From contig OZ176054.1 of NCBI GenBank assembly GCA_964247055.1, positions 7,316,001 to 7,380,000 of the forward strand: 64,000 nt of DNA, given 5' to 3'. Positions 1-13,995 of this stretch are shown here, in pieces; position 1 is the stretch's first letter, and every line of letters starts with the position of its first letter. The position numbers were made by a program, and so were the translations under genes. The DNA is from Paragordius varius. Its lineage: Eukaryota; Nematomorpha. The notes beneath the pieces were generated by a model. It saw only the letters and a program-made list of their open reading frames with translations, searched no databases and was not told the origin of the DNA.

Positions 1-3000
1 AATAATTAGTTAGATAAGCATACTAAACGGCAAACGTAATAACTGATAGGAAGGAAGTAATTTGGGAGTATGATTAAACAAGCTACTAATTGTAATTTAT
101 ATTTTTTATATTTACTTATTATTTTAGGATGCTTGGTTCTATTAGATTTACTTTTGCCTTTGATTTATATATTGAATCAAGTTTTATCCAACGCTTAGCA
201 ATTTTGAAAATTTCCGTCAATTCTCTATGAATCCATTGATATCAATTTAATGGTGCTAGAAAAATACCTGATTTGGGAAAACTAAAAAATATTTAATATA
301 AATTTTTAGCACAAGGATTTTACAAAAATGAAAATTTATTTGGATAAATTATAAAATAATATTAAATTACCAAAGCTAAACTTTGATAACCTTTTAGAAT
401 GACTCATCCATCTAAAAAAATAAAAAAATAAATGTATTTATTGCCATGATATAATTTGATAAAAATGTAATTTTTAACAAAAAAAGTATCGAAGTCAAGA
501 TCATTAAGCAGATGATCTTGTTATTGTTCAATAAGCATTAAACATTTTGTAACGGAATTGCAATGCAATTAAGTCATTGTCAAGGTCTCATTCTCAACAT
601 ATATTATAACCGTTTTGTTTTTTATAAACCAAGATGAGAGTTTACAAAATATGTTAATATATATATAAAACAATCGTGTTTAAATCAAACTAAAATCATT
701 TATTTATATGACAAACACCTTTTCGTGTTTTAATTTGTTAGCGTATCAGTATGTGTATAGTAATATTAAACAATAGACTCATAATTTAATCAATCAACAT
801 ACTTGACTATATAAGGCCAATTATATAATGTGTCCTTGATAAGTTTACGATCAAAGATCAATTTTTTCTTTTGAAAATTATAACCAATTTATCCAAATCT
901 TTTTATATTATTAAGGGTATGCTTATTAACCAAATTTAATGGAAATATATATACTCTCTAAGTCAAATAGTTGTGTCGTAATAATGATGAAGGCTAATAA
1001 GCTAGTAAAATAAAGATTACAATAGTGAGAGATGTTCTTATAAAATTTACGTTTTATTTAAAATTGATTTCACTTCAAAAAGTTATTAATTTAATACCAA
1101 TTCACAGATATCTCTCAATGTATTAATATATAAAGGACTGAAAAGCCTTATATGTTATATTATGGTATTTTATTATTAAATAACATATTTTTAGAATATG
1201 GTTCAAAACTAGTTCTTTGATCAATTTATTAATATAATAATGTTATTTCTTTTTGTTTTAAGTGAAATATAGAAATACTTGTATATTTGGCGAATTTATT
1301 AATTAGATAGCGTATTTAAATTCTGTATTTTGACTTTTAAAACGATCCATGATAAATTGGAATCCGTTATGATTATGCATCGAACAATCCTAAATACTCA
1401 TTAAAATAATAAAATATAATTATCTATGGCCACAATAATATGCCGATAAATATTACATATAACAATTAATATTAACCAATTTTGACAAATCTGATTATTA
1501 TAACAGGCCAATCTAATGTCATAATTTTTATTTTCAAACACCTTGATGCAAGGTAAGACAAAACAACTCACATAAATTTTGAGGAAAGGTTTAAAATTGA
1601 AAATTGCATTGTTTTTTAAACAATCACAAAAAATAATTTAAAAATTTATAGCATTAAAATAGATATGCCCCGGCGCGGTTTGAGTTTCACTGATTTAAAT
1701 AAATGATTTACTTCGAGAAAGCAAAAAGCAAGTTTTGATTAGTTTTGAATGATGATTAAAGAATAAATAAAGATACACAATTAGATATAAAGCATCAAAT
1801 AATAAAACGATGTTATTCGGTATAATTATTCTGAGAGAAGATTCTAATAAATTTTGTTGACCTGTTGACAAAACCATCTTGGTATATATGATTCTGTTCT
1901 TTCATAATTTAAATTATTTCAGGAGTAAGGTGGAATGTTTTCAGTTTAAGCAAATCTCTTTAAAAAATTTATAAAATTAATTTTATTGTTGTTTTGAAAT
2001 AACTCTCAAATATTTTATATAAGGATATTCAATTATATGTCTTTATAAGCCATTAAATTAGAAAAATAAGCTTTTAAAGATGTTTTCTTTCTGTGCAATG
2101 CTAAACATAAAAAAAGATATTTGCAATTCGATTGTTTGAAGCATGTATAGACTTGAATTAAAATGTAAATTTCCTGTTATATTTGGGATTAGTAAATATA
2201 AATTAGGCGATGTTTAGTAAATTATTTGCTTTTCAAAGGTTTTGGGTATCCAACTACCCCAATTTTAATCGAAGGACTGAAATGAATAAGTGTTAAATTA
2301 AACGAACAAATCAGGACAACGTATTTTCTTATAATTTTAGAACAAAAATGCAAAAATGATCCAAATAAATTTTACATAAGTTGTGGTAAATATATCTATA
2401 TGAAAAATAACTTATGGAATATCTATGTTAATACTCTAAAAAAGAAATAAATGCCTTAAAAAATTTTAACGCTGTTAGGTATATGTTTTTTAATATTAGG
2501 ATTACATAAGTCTGATATAAAATATTAGACAAAGACGTAAAATGTTACCATAGAATGGGTATATTATTTTATAAATTATGGGCTCTAAAATGCCATGAAG
2601 CTTCATATAATCGTTCAACATATTAAATAATTTCCACTTACTTCCATAACCGATTAAACCTATGAAACAAGATATAACTCCCGGATATAACCATGATTTC
2701 CGATATTATAATTTTAGTGCTATATAAATTATATAGCATACATTATTCATTAATATATTATATTATGTCTATAATTAAAAAATAAATAATACCAATGATA
2801 AAAAATAATATTATCCACTAGATATAATTAACACTGTCTTAGGAATTAACTGAAGAGTAAAACCCTAAACAACTAAAAATAATCAAACAAACTAAATATA
2901 GCTTATATGAAAGCCGATGGTTTGAACCAGAAAATGCTTCTTTTAGTATTTTTTTAATATAAATATATACATGTTCAAACTTAGCTTTAAAAAAACTCTA

Positions 3001-4014
3001 AGTTTAACGTTTTCGAAAAATTGAAAAACCCTGTATATAATATGTAAAAAAGAAAGTCCTAATATTTAATTATCTTTTTCCCAAATTATGAGACTATGTA
3101 TATCATTCATGGTTGTAAATGTATCCATATAAAGGCGAAAATTAAGTCTAGTCATGATATGTATGAGTGGAGTCCGACCCTATGTAAAAAGCGCTACCAT
3201 ATAAAACAACGTGGCCTTGAAGCTAATTCTCACAAACTATGAGGCTGTATATCAATTATGGTTATAAGTTTTCCATATGAAGGCAATCTCATTTCGAATA
3301 GCCATTAATTAGTAGGCACCTTCCTCTAAAATCACTAATGGTCGATAATCAACTGAAAGCACAACAACAAACAAAGCCACCACATATAAATAATGTAGCT
3401 TGGAAGCATTTTTCGAATGATATGAGAACATATAAATTAATGATAGTAGGTTTTTCCTATTAGTCGAGATTTTCTTAAGTTATCATACACATGGTTAGGG
3501 ATGCATTCAATGAATGCGCCTTATAAATCGTGTTTCTGATTAAATCCTTTTCTGTTTATTGCAGAAAAAATATATTATCGATGTAACTATTGGTATTGAC
3601 TATCTAACAGCCACACATCACTGATTACAGCTGATATAAATACATCTTTATATTTTATTGATTAACACCCAGTAGTATGCTTCAAATTATATAATATCTA
3701 TTTTTTTTAAATTTTGAATAGCAATAAGGTTTTTTAAGAATGTTTTAGACATAAATAACCATAGTATTTTGTTATTTTAGTCATATAATAGAACCTTACC
3801 TCGTAGAAATTATTGTTATTGGTAGTCGATTATCGGCAACCTGTGCCTTATTTAAACATTATGTTTTTAATACCAACACCTATTTTTCATATATTTTTAA
3901 TGGGGCTTTGGGAAATCAAGACCCGTTGGTATTTTAAATTTTAAATGCATTTATTTGTGGGAATCTTGTTTATATTTATTGTTTTATTGGTTAATTTCTT
4001 ATTTTGTGTAGATA
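1..4014. repeat. Tandem ~4 kb AT-rich unit, copy 1
   Basis: First of three head-to-tail copies of a long AT-rich unit. It begins at or before the window edge. The marker stretch with 'ataggaaggaag' near position 48 recurs near 4054 and 8660, and the block around 'ttaagggtatgctta' recurs at about 914, 4972 and 11199. Relative to copies 2 and 3 it lacks several hundred bases, for example the part matching 6900-7690. It holds no long open frame. A 60-codon minus-strand frame at 1695-1877 has a longer relative in copy 2. Part of a TA-target inverted-repeat element lies at about 2236-2300. Function unknown; it could be a macrosatellite or a duplicated, decayed locus. Confidence 0.8.
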
Positions 4015-7000
4015 ATAATTAGATGTGTATACTAAACGGCCGTAATAACTAATAGGAAGGAAGTAATTTGAGAGTATGAATTTTAAACAAGGTAACTAAA
4101 TGTAAAAATATAACTAAATGTAAAATATATATTTTTATATTTACCTATTATTTTAAACTGCTTAGCAATTCCATTAGATTTACTTTTGCCTTTAATATAT
4201 ATATATATATTGAATCAAGTTTTATCCAACGCTCAGCAATTTTAAAAATTCCCGTCACTACTTCAGAACCATTCATATTAAATTAATGGTGCTAGTAAAT
4301 TGCCTTTGTAATAAACTAAAAAATATTTAATATAATATTTTTGGCACAAAAATTTTACAAAAATGAAAATTTATTTGGATGAATCATAAAAATCAGATGA
4401 CCAAAGCTTAACTTTGATAACCTTGTCAAACTTTTAGAATCACTCATTAATCTAAAATTTTTTTTAAAAATAATTGTATTGATTGCCATTATATAATTTG
4501 ATTAAAATGCAATTTTCAACAAAAAAAGTATCGAAGTCAACATCATTAAGCAGATGATCTTTTTGTTGTTCATGGCATAGCATAAGTATTAAACTTGTAA
4601 CTGAATTGCAATGCAATTAAGGCATTGTCAGGGTCTCATTCTCAATATGTATTACGACCGTTTTGTTTTTTATAAAACAAGTTAAGAGTTTACAAAATAT
4701 TAATATTATATATATATAAAACAATCGTGTTTAAATCAAACCAAAATCATTTATTTATATGACAAACACCTTTTCGTGTTTAATTTGTTAGCGTATTAGT
4801 ATGTGTATAGTAATATTAAACAATAGACTCATAATTTAATCAATCAACATACTTGACTATATAAGGCCAATTATATAATGTGTCCTTGATAAGTTTACGA
4901 TCAAAGATCAATCTTTTCTTTTGAAAATTATAACCAAATTATCCAAATCTTTTTATAATATTAAGGGTATGCTTATTAACCAAATTTAATGGAAATATAT
5001 ATACTCTCTAAGTCAAATAGTTGTGTCGTAATAATGATGAAGGCTAATAAACTAGTAAAATAAAGATTACAATAGTGAGAGATGTTCTTATAAAATTTAC
5101 GTTTTATTTAAAATTAATTTCATTTTAAAAACGTAGTTATTAATTTGATACCAATTCAGATATCTCTCAATGTATTTAATATATAAATGTGAATGGCCTT
5201 ATATGTTTGATTAGGGTATTTTATTAATTAATAACATATATTTATTAAATTAAAATGGTTCAAAACTAGTTGTTTGAACTTGTATATATATGGCGAATTT
5301 ATTAATTAGATAGCGTATTTAATTTCATTTTCTCTTCTCTATTGCAGCGAACTATGCTAAATCGGAATCCGTTGTGATTATCCATCGAACAATCCTAAAT
5401 ACTCATTAAAATTAAAAGACCGAATAAAATATATTTTATCTATGGCCACAATAATGTGCCGATAAATATTACATTTAACAATTGATATTAACCAATTTTG
5501 GCAAATCTGTTATTATAACAGGCCAATCTAGCGTCATAATTTTTATTTTCATACGCCTTAATGCAAGTTGAGACAAAACAACAAGGGTAACTTCAGCACA
5601 TTTGGATCGAATTTCAACGAGTTTCGTATGATCAAAACCACATAAATTTTGAGGAAAGGTCAAAATTGAAAATTGCATTGTTTTTTAAACATCACAAAAA
5701 AATAATTTAAAAATTTATAGCATAAAAATAGATATGTCCCGACCGCGGTTTGAGTTTCACTGATCTTAATAAACGATTTACTTTGAGAAAGCAAGAAGCA
5801 AGTTTTGATTAATTTTGAATGATCAAAGAATAAATTAGATAACATAATTAGATATAAAGCATCAAATATTAAAACGATGTTATTCGGTGGAATTATTCTT
5901 TGACAAGATTCTAATAAATTTTGTTGACCTGTTGACAAAACCATCTTGGTATATATGATTCTGTTCTTTCATAATTTAATACTATTATATAGTTAACCTA
6001 AATATAAAATTTACTTCAGGAGTAACGTAGTATATTTTCAATTTAAGCAGACTAATTTTATTATTGTTTCTTGATATAATAATTCTCAAATATTTTATAT
6101 AAGGATATTCAATTATATGTCTTTATAAGCCATTAAATTAGAAAAATAAACTTGATTTCTTTCTGTGCGATGCTAAACATAAAAAAGATATTTGCAATTC
6201 GATTGTCTGAAGCATTATAGACTTGAATTAAAATGTAAATTTCCTGTTATATCTAGTTAATTATTGATTAATAAATATAAATTAGGCGATGTTTAGTAAA
6301 TTATTTGCTTTTCAAAGGTTTGGGGTATCCAACTACCCCAATTTGAATCGAAGGACTGAAATGAATAGGTTGTATCCAAGTGTTAAAAGAACCAATCGGG
6401 ACAAGTGGATATCACAGCCAGGTATTTCCCTTATAATTTTAGATCGAAAATGCAAAAATGATTCAAATAAATTTTAAATCGGTAAATATATGTATTTACA
6501 GAATACTGTAAAGAAAAAAAATAGGATGCCTTAAGAAATTTCAACGCTGTTAGGTATATTTTTTTGAATATTAGGATCACATAAGTCTGATATAAAATAA
6601 TAGCCCAGGATAAAATTTTACCATCGAATGGGTATATTATTTTATAAATTATAGGCTGTAAAATGCCATGATCCATATAATCGTTAAACATATTAAAAAT
6701 TTCCACTTACTTCCATAACCGATCAAATCGGTGAGAGAATGCACCAACATAAAAAAATATGAAACAAGATACGAATTCCGGAATACTATAACCATGATTT
6801 CGGATATTATAATTTTAATGATATATATAAATTGTTTTAAATGCATAATAATTTATTAATATATTATATTATATCTATAATTAAAAAAGAAATATTATCA
6901 AAAAACTTTGAATCCTCTTCATATTTCTTTTTGTGGTCTGAGCCTAAAATTTACCCTATCCTTAAAATCCTATGTATGAAAAATATACCGCATCCAATGA

Positions 7001-8623
7001 TATTTATAAAATAATAATATCCACGAGGTATGATTAGAACTGTTTTTTGTAAGAATTAACGGAAGAGAAAAACCCTAATAACTAAATATAATCAAAACTA
7101 ACAAAATAAATATAGCTTATCTGAAAGCCGATGGTTTAAACCACAAAATGCCTCTTTTAGTATTTTTAGGTGTTTAAAATTTGCTTTAAAAAAACCTAAA
7201 GTTTAATGTTTATACCCATATTTTTTTTCCTTCCAAATATTTTAATGACATAATTATATTCAATAGATAAAGTTGAAAACGCTTTATTAAATGATATTAT
7301 TATAATAACTCTTTATTATAAAGTTATATATGATTTTCTGTCTATTTTCTTTTGTTTTGGAAAAATGGAAAAACCCGTAATATCTCAAAATTCCAATTGG
7401 GGGGATAATTTTCAGATTTCGGTTTTAGAATATTGAAATTAGTCTAAAAAATTTTGAGTGATGATGATTGAAAAAGTCCAAATTCGTCGACTAGTGTTAT
7501 GGGCGAGCCACTTTTTTATCAGTCTCCATCCCTTGTAAAAATAGGTTTTTGTTAGACAGCTTTGCGGAAAACGTCAGGACCCACACAAATTCAATATTTT
7601 TTATTTTTGTTAAAGGCCCTAACATACTAGCTTACATTTAAAAGTCAGGCCCTGTATTTAGCCCCCCCATGTAAATAAAATTTTGCACATGTTTCTTTTT
7701 CCCAAGTAATGGGACTATGTTTTTCAATCATGATTATAAATTTTCCCATATAAAGGCGAAAATTAAGTCCAGTTTCAATATGATTGAGTGGAGTCCGACC
7801 CTATGTAAAAAGCGCTACTATATAAAACAACGTGGCTTTGAAGCTAATTCTCACAAGCTATAAGGCTGTATATCAATTATGGTTATAAATTTTCTATATG
7901 AAGGCAATCTCAGCTTTTTTACGAATAGCCATTAATTAGTATGCCCATTCCTCTAAAATCACTAATGGTCGATAATCAACTGCAAGCACAACAACATACA
8001 AAGCCACCATATATAAATGTAGCTTGGAAGCATTTTTCGAATGGTAGAACATAAAAATTGATGATATTATTTTTTTCCAATTAGTCGAGATTTTCTTAAG
8101 TTATCATACATATGGTTAGGGATGCACTCAATGAATCCACCTTATAAATCGTGTTTCTGATTAAATCCTTTTCTGTTTATTGCAGAAAAATATATTATCG
8201 ATGTAACTAATGGTATTGTCGACTATCTAACAGCCACACATCACACATATTTATATTGTATTGATTAACACCCAGTAGTATGCTTCAAATTATATAATAA
8301 TATCTGTTTTTTAAATTTTGAATAGTAATACGGTTTTTTAAGAATGTTTTAGACATAAATAACCATAGTATTTTGTTATTTTAGTCATATAATAGAACCT
8401 TACCTCGTAGAATTTATTGTTGTTGAGCTTGTAGTCGATTATAGGGAACCTGTGCTTAATTAAACATTATGTTTTTAATACCTACACCTATTTTTCATAT
8501 AATTTTAATGGGGCATTGGGAAATCAAGACCCGTTAATATTTTTAATTTTTAACTAAATTTATTTGTGCGAATCTTGTTTATAATATATTGTTTAATTGG
8601 TTGATTTCTAATTTTATGTATAA
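4015..8623. repeat. Tandem ~4 kb AT-rich unit, copy 2
   Basis: Second copy of the tandem unit, collinear with copies 1 and 3, and the most complete of the three (about 4.6 kb). It carries two overlapping minus-strand open frames (5475-5678 and 5660-5944), only partly kept in copy 1 and not in copy 3, so they are not convincing genes. An inverted-repeat end at about 6310-6385 is related to the TA-target elements at 8688 and 35534. A short stretch after an acceptor-like 'tttattgcag' near 8183 stays open for about 20 codons but is broken by indels in the other copies. I see no RNA gene. Confidence 0.8.
5475..5944 (-). other. Unrecognised overlapping open frames in repeat copy 2
   Basis: Two minus-strand frames overlap here: 67 codons at 5475-5678 and 94 codons at 5660-5944. 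The second has a recognisable 60-codon counterpart in copy 1 (1695-1877) with the same start (MVLSTGQQNLLES) and similar length up to KSFI. The first is broken in copy 1 by an apparent deletion of about 50 bp. No family is recognised. Partial conservation between copies could reflect a decayed gene fragment or simply recent common origin of AT-rich DNA. Low confidence that anything is translated. Confidence 0.2.
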
Positions 8624-9164
8624 TATTAGATATGCATATTGAACCGCAAACTTAATATCTGATAGGAAGGAAGATTTCAGAAATTTAACACTTGGATACA
8701 ACACATTCATTTTAGTCCTTCGATTCAAATTGGGGTAGTTAAATACCCCAGGCCTGTTTAAAATTAAATTATTCAAAAAATATGGAAGGAATCAAAAACA
8801 TGGCAAAATATTGCACCTATATAACATAAATAAACCGAAATATGAAAAAAATTATTCAAAAATACTTGATATAACTTATTTTAGGCTAAAATCGAAAGGT
8901 AAAAATTTAGTGAGCGTGACATGTGTGCAATGGTAAAATTGAAAAATAATACAAAATAAACAGCTTTTTCCATTTCTATCAGTGTTAGATGTAATTTAAA
9001 TAAAAGTTTTAATTTTACCCTTAAAATTAAATGAAGACGATATTTTGCAAAAATTTTGTAAAATCAAAATGGCGTCGAAGTAGTATGACATGGAAATTTT
9101 TTTCAAAACAAAAATTTATTTCGATATCTTGGCATATTTATAAAATTACTAGCGTAAATCTCGT

Positions 9165-9199
9165 GCTGCTACGCAGCCCGAGGAAGTCCTTCGGACTTC
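9165..9199. other. Paired perfect GC-rich hairpins
   Basis: Two adjacent perfect palindromic hairpins in an AT-rich background: GCTGC-TAC-GCAGC at 9165-9177 and a 7-bp stem GAAGTCC-TTC-GGACTTC at 9183-9199. They lie inside the TA-target element. Such paired short palindromes are typical of dispersed palindromic repeats in compact or organellar genomes. No function is assigned. Confidence 0.6.
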
Positions 9200-9328
9200 T
9201 GGGGGGTTATTTGAAAAAAGAGACAATAAAATGATCTACATATGTGGATTATTTCGAAAAATTATTTAATAGCTATGATCTCATAGGAATCTTAAAACGG
9301 TGCATTCATACTAATTTATTGTTAACTT

Positions 9329-10160
9329 GGGGGAAAAATAGATTTAAAAAATTATATTTGTGGACTTTGTTTTTTGAAAAAATGGCATTTTACAGGGGGA
9401 GCGGGTAAAAAGAGGGCCTAAATCAAAAAAGTGAGTCGACTATGTTCAGCGCGATCAAAAATAAGTAAACAAAAATCATATTTGAAATTGAATGGTCCAA
9501 CACGTTCTCCAAAAAATTGACTTAACCCATTTTTCACACAGGGTGGGCCCGAACTGGGGACCTAATTCCAAAAAAGGGCGAAGCTATTGTCGGGGCATTC
9601 ATTAATGATTATATTTTTTCGATATTTGGATTTGAATGGGTTCACCGGTTTTCCGGAAGATCACAAAGTTACATGAGAAATCAGTTTTTCGCGGGTGGCT
9701 CCTTACCCAGCAGCTATCATCAAAGAAACGCTTGACTAAAATTTTTGCCTTTTAACAGGGAATACGTGGAATCCATAATGAATTTTTACGGTCTCATGTC
9801 TTGGTCGAAAAAGAGATTTAAAAAAATATTTTTGTGGACTTTGTTTTTTGAAAAAGGTGGCATTTTACGGGGGGAGCGGGTAAAAAGAGGGCCTAAATCA
9901 AAAAGTGACCCGACTATGTTTGGCGCAATCGAAAATAACTAAATAAAAATCATATTTAAAATAGAATGGACCAACACGTTCTCCGGAAAATTGTCTCAAA
10001 GACACGATTTTTGTGGACTTATGTTTTCAAAAAAAACCCGTTTTTCACACGGGGTGGGCCCGAACTGGGGGCCTATTTCAAAAAAAGGGCGAAGCTATTG
10101 TCGGGGCATTCATTAATGATTATATTTTTTCGATGTTTGGATTTGAAAGAGTTAACCTGT
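9329..10160. repeat. Direct duplication inside the inserted element
   Basis: Segment 9329-9655 is repeated at about 9804-10160. Both copies share 'tttgtggactttgttttttg', 'gggggagcgggtaaaaagag', 'aacacgttctcc' and 'attaatgattatattttttcga', with point differences and a short insertion in the second copy. This explains the overlapping open frames between 9745 and 10220, which I do not treat as genes. Confidence 0.75.
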
Positions 10161-13100
10161 TTTCCTGTACAAGATCACAAACCCAGCATTTTCCATTTTT
10201 ATAAATATATAGATTATTAGGATATAAGCATAAATATAAATTAGGACCGTTTCCTTCAGTAGTTTTTTTTAAAATCCTAATTTAAATTTAGTCTGGGGTG
10301 TTTAGATACCCAATTTAAATGGAAGTGTTAAACAAGGTAACTTAATGTAAAATATATTTTTTTATATTTACTTATTATTTTAGGCTGCTTGGCAATTCCA
10401 TTAGATTTACTTTTGCCTTTAATTTATATAATGAATCAAGTTTTATCCAACGCTCAGCAATTTTGAAAATTCCCGTCACTTTTCTATGAATCGATTGATA
10501 TTAAATTAATGGTGCTAGTAAATTACCTTTGTGGATAAACTAAAAAATATTTAATATATAATTTTTAGCATAAAGATTTTAAAAAAATGAAAATTTATTT
10601 GAATAAATCATAAAAAATATTAGATGACCAAGGCTAAACTTTGATAACCTTGCCAAACTTTTAGAATCACTCTCCCATCAAAATTTTTTTTTAAAATAAT
10701 TGTATTTATTGCCATTATATAATTAGATTAAAATTCAATTTTGAACAAAAAAAGTATCGAAGTCAACATCATTAAGCAGATGATCTTTTTGTTGTTCATG
10801 GCATAGCATAAGTATCAAACATTTTGTAACTGAATTGCAATGCAATTAAGGCATTGTCAGGGTCTCATTCTCAATATGTATTACGACCGTTTTGTTTTTT
10901 ATAAAACAAGTTAAGAGTTTACAAAATATTAATATTATATATATATAAAACAATCGTGTTTAAATTAAACTAAAATAATTTATTTATATGGCAAACACCT
11001 TTTCGTGTTTTAATTTGTTGGCGTATCAGTCAAAGTATAGTAATATTAAACAATAGACTCATAATTCATCAATCAACATACTTGACTATATAAGGCCACA
11101 ATTATTTGATGTGTCCTTGATAAGTTTACGAGCAAAGATCATCTTTTCTTTTGAAAATTATAACCAAATTTTCCAAATCTTTTTATGTCTAATATTAAGG
11201 GTATGTTTATTAACCAAATTTAATGGAAACATATATTCTCTTTAAGTCAAATAGTTGTGTCGCATTAATGATGAAGGCTAATAAACCCATAACTAGTAAA
11301 ATAATGATTACAATAGATGAGAGATGTTCTTATAAAATTTACGTTTTATTTAAAATAAATTTCACTTTAAAAAGGTATTATAAATTTGATACCAATTCAC
11401 AGATATCTCTCAATGTATTTAATATAAATGACTGAAAGACCTGTGTTTATTTTATGGTATTTTATTAATAAATAATATATTTTTTGAATTAAAATGGTTC
11501 AAAACAAGTTTTTTGATCCATTTATAAATACCTAATATGTTATTTCTACTTGTTTTAAGTATGACGAAATATAAAAATAATTGAATTTGGCAAAATTATA
11601 TTTATTAATTAGATGGCCTATTAAAAGTCGTTATATAATTAAAAAACAAAGGTTAAATCACCTTATATATATTTAATTATGGTATTTTATTAATTAATAA
11701 TATATTTATGGAAAATTTTTATAAATATATGATTACGAAAATTACACTGCTCAACAAGGTTTTGCACCACGCCATTTTATTGCATTTTCTGTTACCTAAT
11801 GGCATAGAAAGGCCAAAACAAAAAATAGGCCGCCAATAATTTTTTTATTTTGTATTAAATTAAAAAAAACAATAAATAATTTAACGAACAAGTCGATACA
11901 AGTGGATTCCACATCCAGGTATTTTAATTATGATTTAGAACAAAAATGCAAAAATGATCCAAATAAATTTGCATCAGTTGTGGTAAATGTATACATAGGA
12001 AAAATAACTTACGGAATATCGATGCTAATACTCTATAGAAAAAAAGCATTTGAAGACTTAAATAATTTCAACGCTGGTTTTTTAGGTATATATTTTTAAA
12101 TATTAGGATCACGTAAGTCTGATATAAAATATTATCGCAGGAGCTCGTACAAAAGTGACCACCGGATGGGTATATTATCTTATAAATTATAGGCTCTGAA
12201 ATGCCATGAAGCTCCATATAATTGTTAAACATATCAAAAAATTTCCTCTTACTTCCATAACCGATCAAATCGATGAGAGAATACACCAGCATACAAAAAT
12301 ATGAAACAAGATATAACTCCCGGAACACTATAACCATGATTTCGGATATTATAATTTTAATGCTACATAAATTATTTTAAATGCATACAATAATTTATAT
12401 AATTAAAAAATAAATAATATAAAATAACTTTATCTTCAATTTCTTTTTGTGGTCTGGGCCTAAAATTTACCCTCTCCTTAAAATCCTATGTATGAAAAAT
12501 ATACGCAACCAATGATATATGATGAAAATTAATAATATCCACTAAGTATAATTAACACTGTTTTTTGTAAAAATTAACGGAAGAGAAAATCCCTAACAAC
12601 TTAAAATAATCAAACTAACATAATAAATATATCTTATCTGAAAGCCGATGGTTTAAACCACAAAATGCCTCTTTTAGTATTTTTTTAATATAAATATATA
12701 AGTGTTTAAAATAAGCTTTAAAAAAACCCTAGATTTTAACGTTTATACTCGCACTATTTTCCCTTCCTAATATTTAAATGACATATTTATATTCAATAGA
12801 TAGAGTTTAAAACGCTTTATTAAATGATATTAATTTTATTATATTAACAACAACTCTTTATTATAAAGTTATACATAATTTTCTGTCTATTTTCTGTCTA
12901 TTTTCTCTTGTTTTTGAAAAATTAGTAATATCTCAAAATTCCGATTGAAGGATCAAAATTTTTTTCAATTTCGGTTTTAGAATACTAACATTAGTCTAAA
13001 CTATTTTGAGTGATGTCGAAAAAAACCAAATTCGTCGACTAGTGTTATGGGTGAGTCACTTTTTTATCTATCTATCATCCCGTGTAAAAATAACTTTTTG

Positions 13101-13995
13101 TAAGACAGCTTTGCGGAAAACTTCAGGACCCACACAGGTTAATATTTTCATTTTTGTCAAGGCCTTAACATACTAGCTTACTATTTAAAAGTCAGGCCCT
13201 TTATTTGGACCCCCCCTGTAAATTAAATTTTGCAAAAAAGAAAGTCCTTATATGTATGATTCTTTTCCCAGATTATGTATATCAATCATGGTTATATATT
13301 TTCCCATATAAAGGCGAAAAAGTCCTGTTTCAATATGTACTGAGTGGAGTCCGGCCCTTTGTAAAAAGCGCTATTATATAAAACCTAATTACAAGCTCTG
13401 AGGCTGTATATCATTTATGGTTATAAGTTTTCCATATGAAGGCAATCACAGCTTTTTACAAATAGCCATTAAGTAGTATGCCCCTTCCTCTAAAATCACT
13501 AATGGTAGATAATCGACTGCAAGCAAACAACAAACAAAGCCACCATATATAAATAATGTAGCTTGGAAGCATTTTTCGAATGATATGAGAACATATAAAT
13601 TATTAGATTTTCCTATTAGTCGAGATTTTCTTAAGTTAGCATACACAAGGTTAGGGATGCACTCAATGAATGCGCCTTATAAATCGTGTTTCTGATTAAA
13701 CTTTTTTCTCTTTATTGCAGAGAAATAAATTATCGATGAATGGTATTGTCGATTATCTAACAGCCACACATCACAGATTATAGCTGATATATACATACAT
13801 ATTATATTGTTATTAATACCCAGTAGTATGCTTCAAATTATTTAATATTACCTGTTTTTTTATATTTTAAATAAGGTTTTTTTAAGAATGTTTTAGACAT
13901 AAATAACCATAATATTTTGTTATTTTAGTCATATATTAAAACCTCACCTTATATGATGTATAAATTATTGTTGTTGAGCTTGTAGTCGATTATCG

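Larger units (their letters stand above)
8688..10328. mobile_element. TA-target inverted-repeat element inserted in repeat copy 3
   Basis: The element begins ACACTTGGATAC and ends GAAGTGT, flanked on both sides by TA (8686-8687 and 10329-10330). Its ends form imperfect inverted repeats that include an internal 'ATTTAAATTGGGGT'-like block. Copies 1 and 2 of the surrounding tandem unit provide the empty site ('...ttttaaacaagg'), which supports insertion with TA duplication as in Tc1/mariner-type elements. The inside (1.64 kb) contains a duplicated segment, two GC-rich hairpins and no transposase frame I can recognise, so it is probably non-autonomous. Related ends occur in copies 1 and 2 and at 35.5-37.4 kb. 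Confidence 0.75.
8624..13995. repeat. Tandem ~4 kb AT-rich unit, copy 3, interrupted
   Basis: Third copy of the tandem unit. It opens with the same 'ataggaaggaag' marker, is split after about 60 bp by a 1.64 kb inserted element (8688-10328), and resumes at 10331 matching copies 1 and 2. Similarity continues to about 13990 ('gagcttgtagtcgattatcg') and then stops, so this is the array's right end. It differs from the other two copies by many small indels and a diverged block at about 11500-11880, which argues for an old duplication rather than an assembly artefact. No convincing coding frame. Confidence 0.8.

Noticed and set aside
9745-10220. Overlapping open frames near 10 kb
   Set aside because: They lie in the duplicated, non-coding interior of the TA-target element, and the first copy of the duplication does not keep the frames open.
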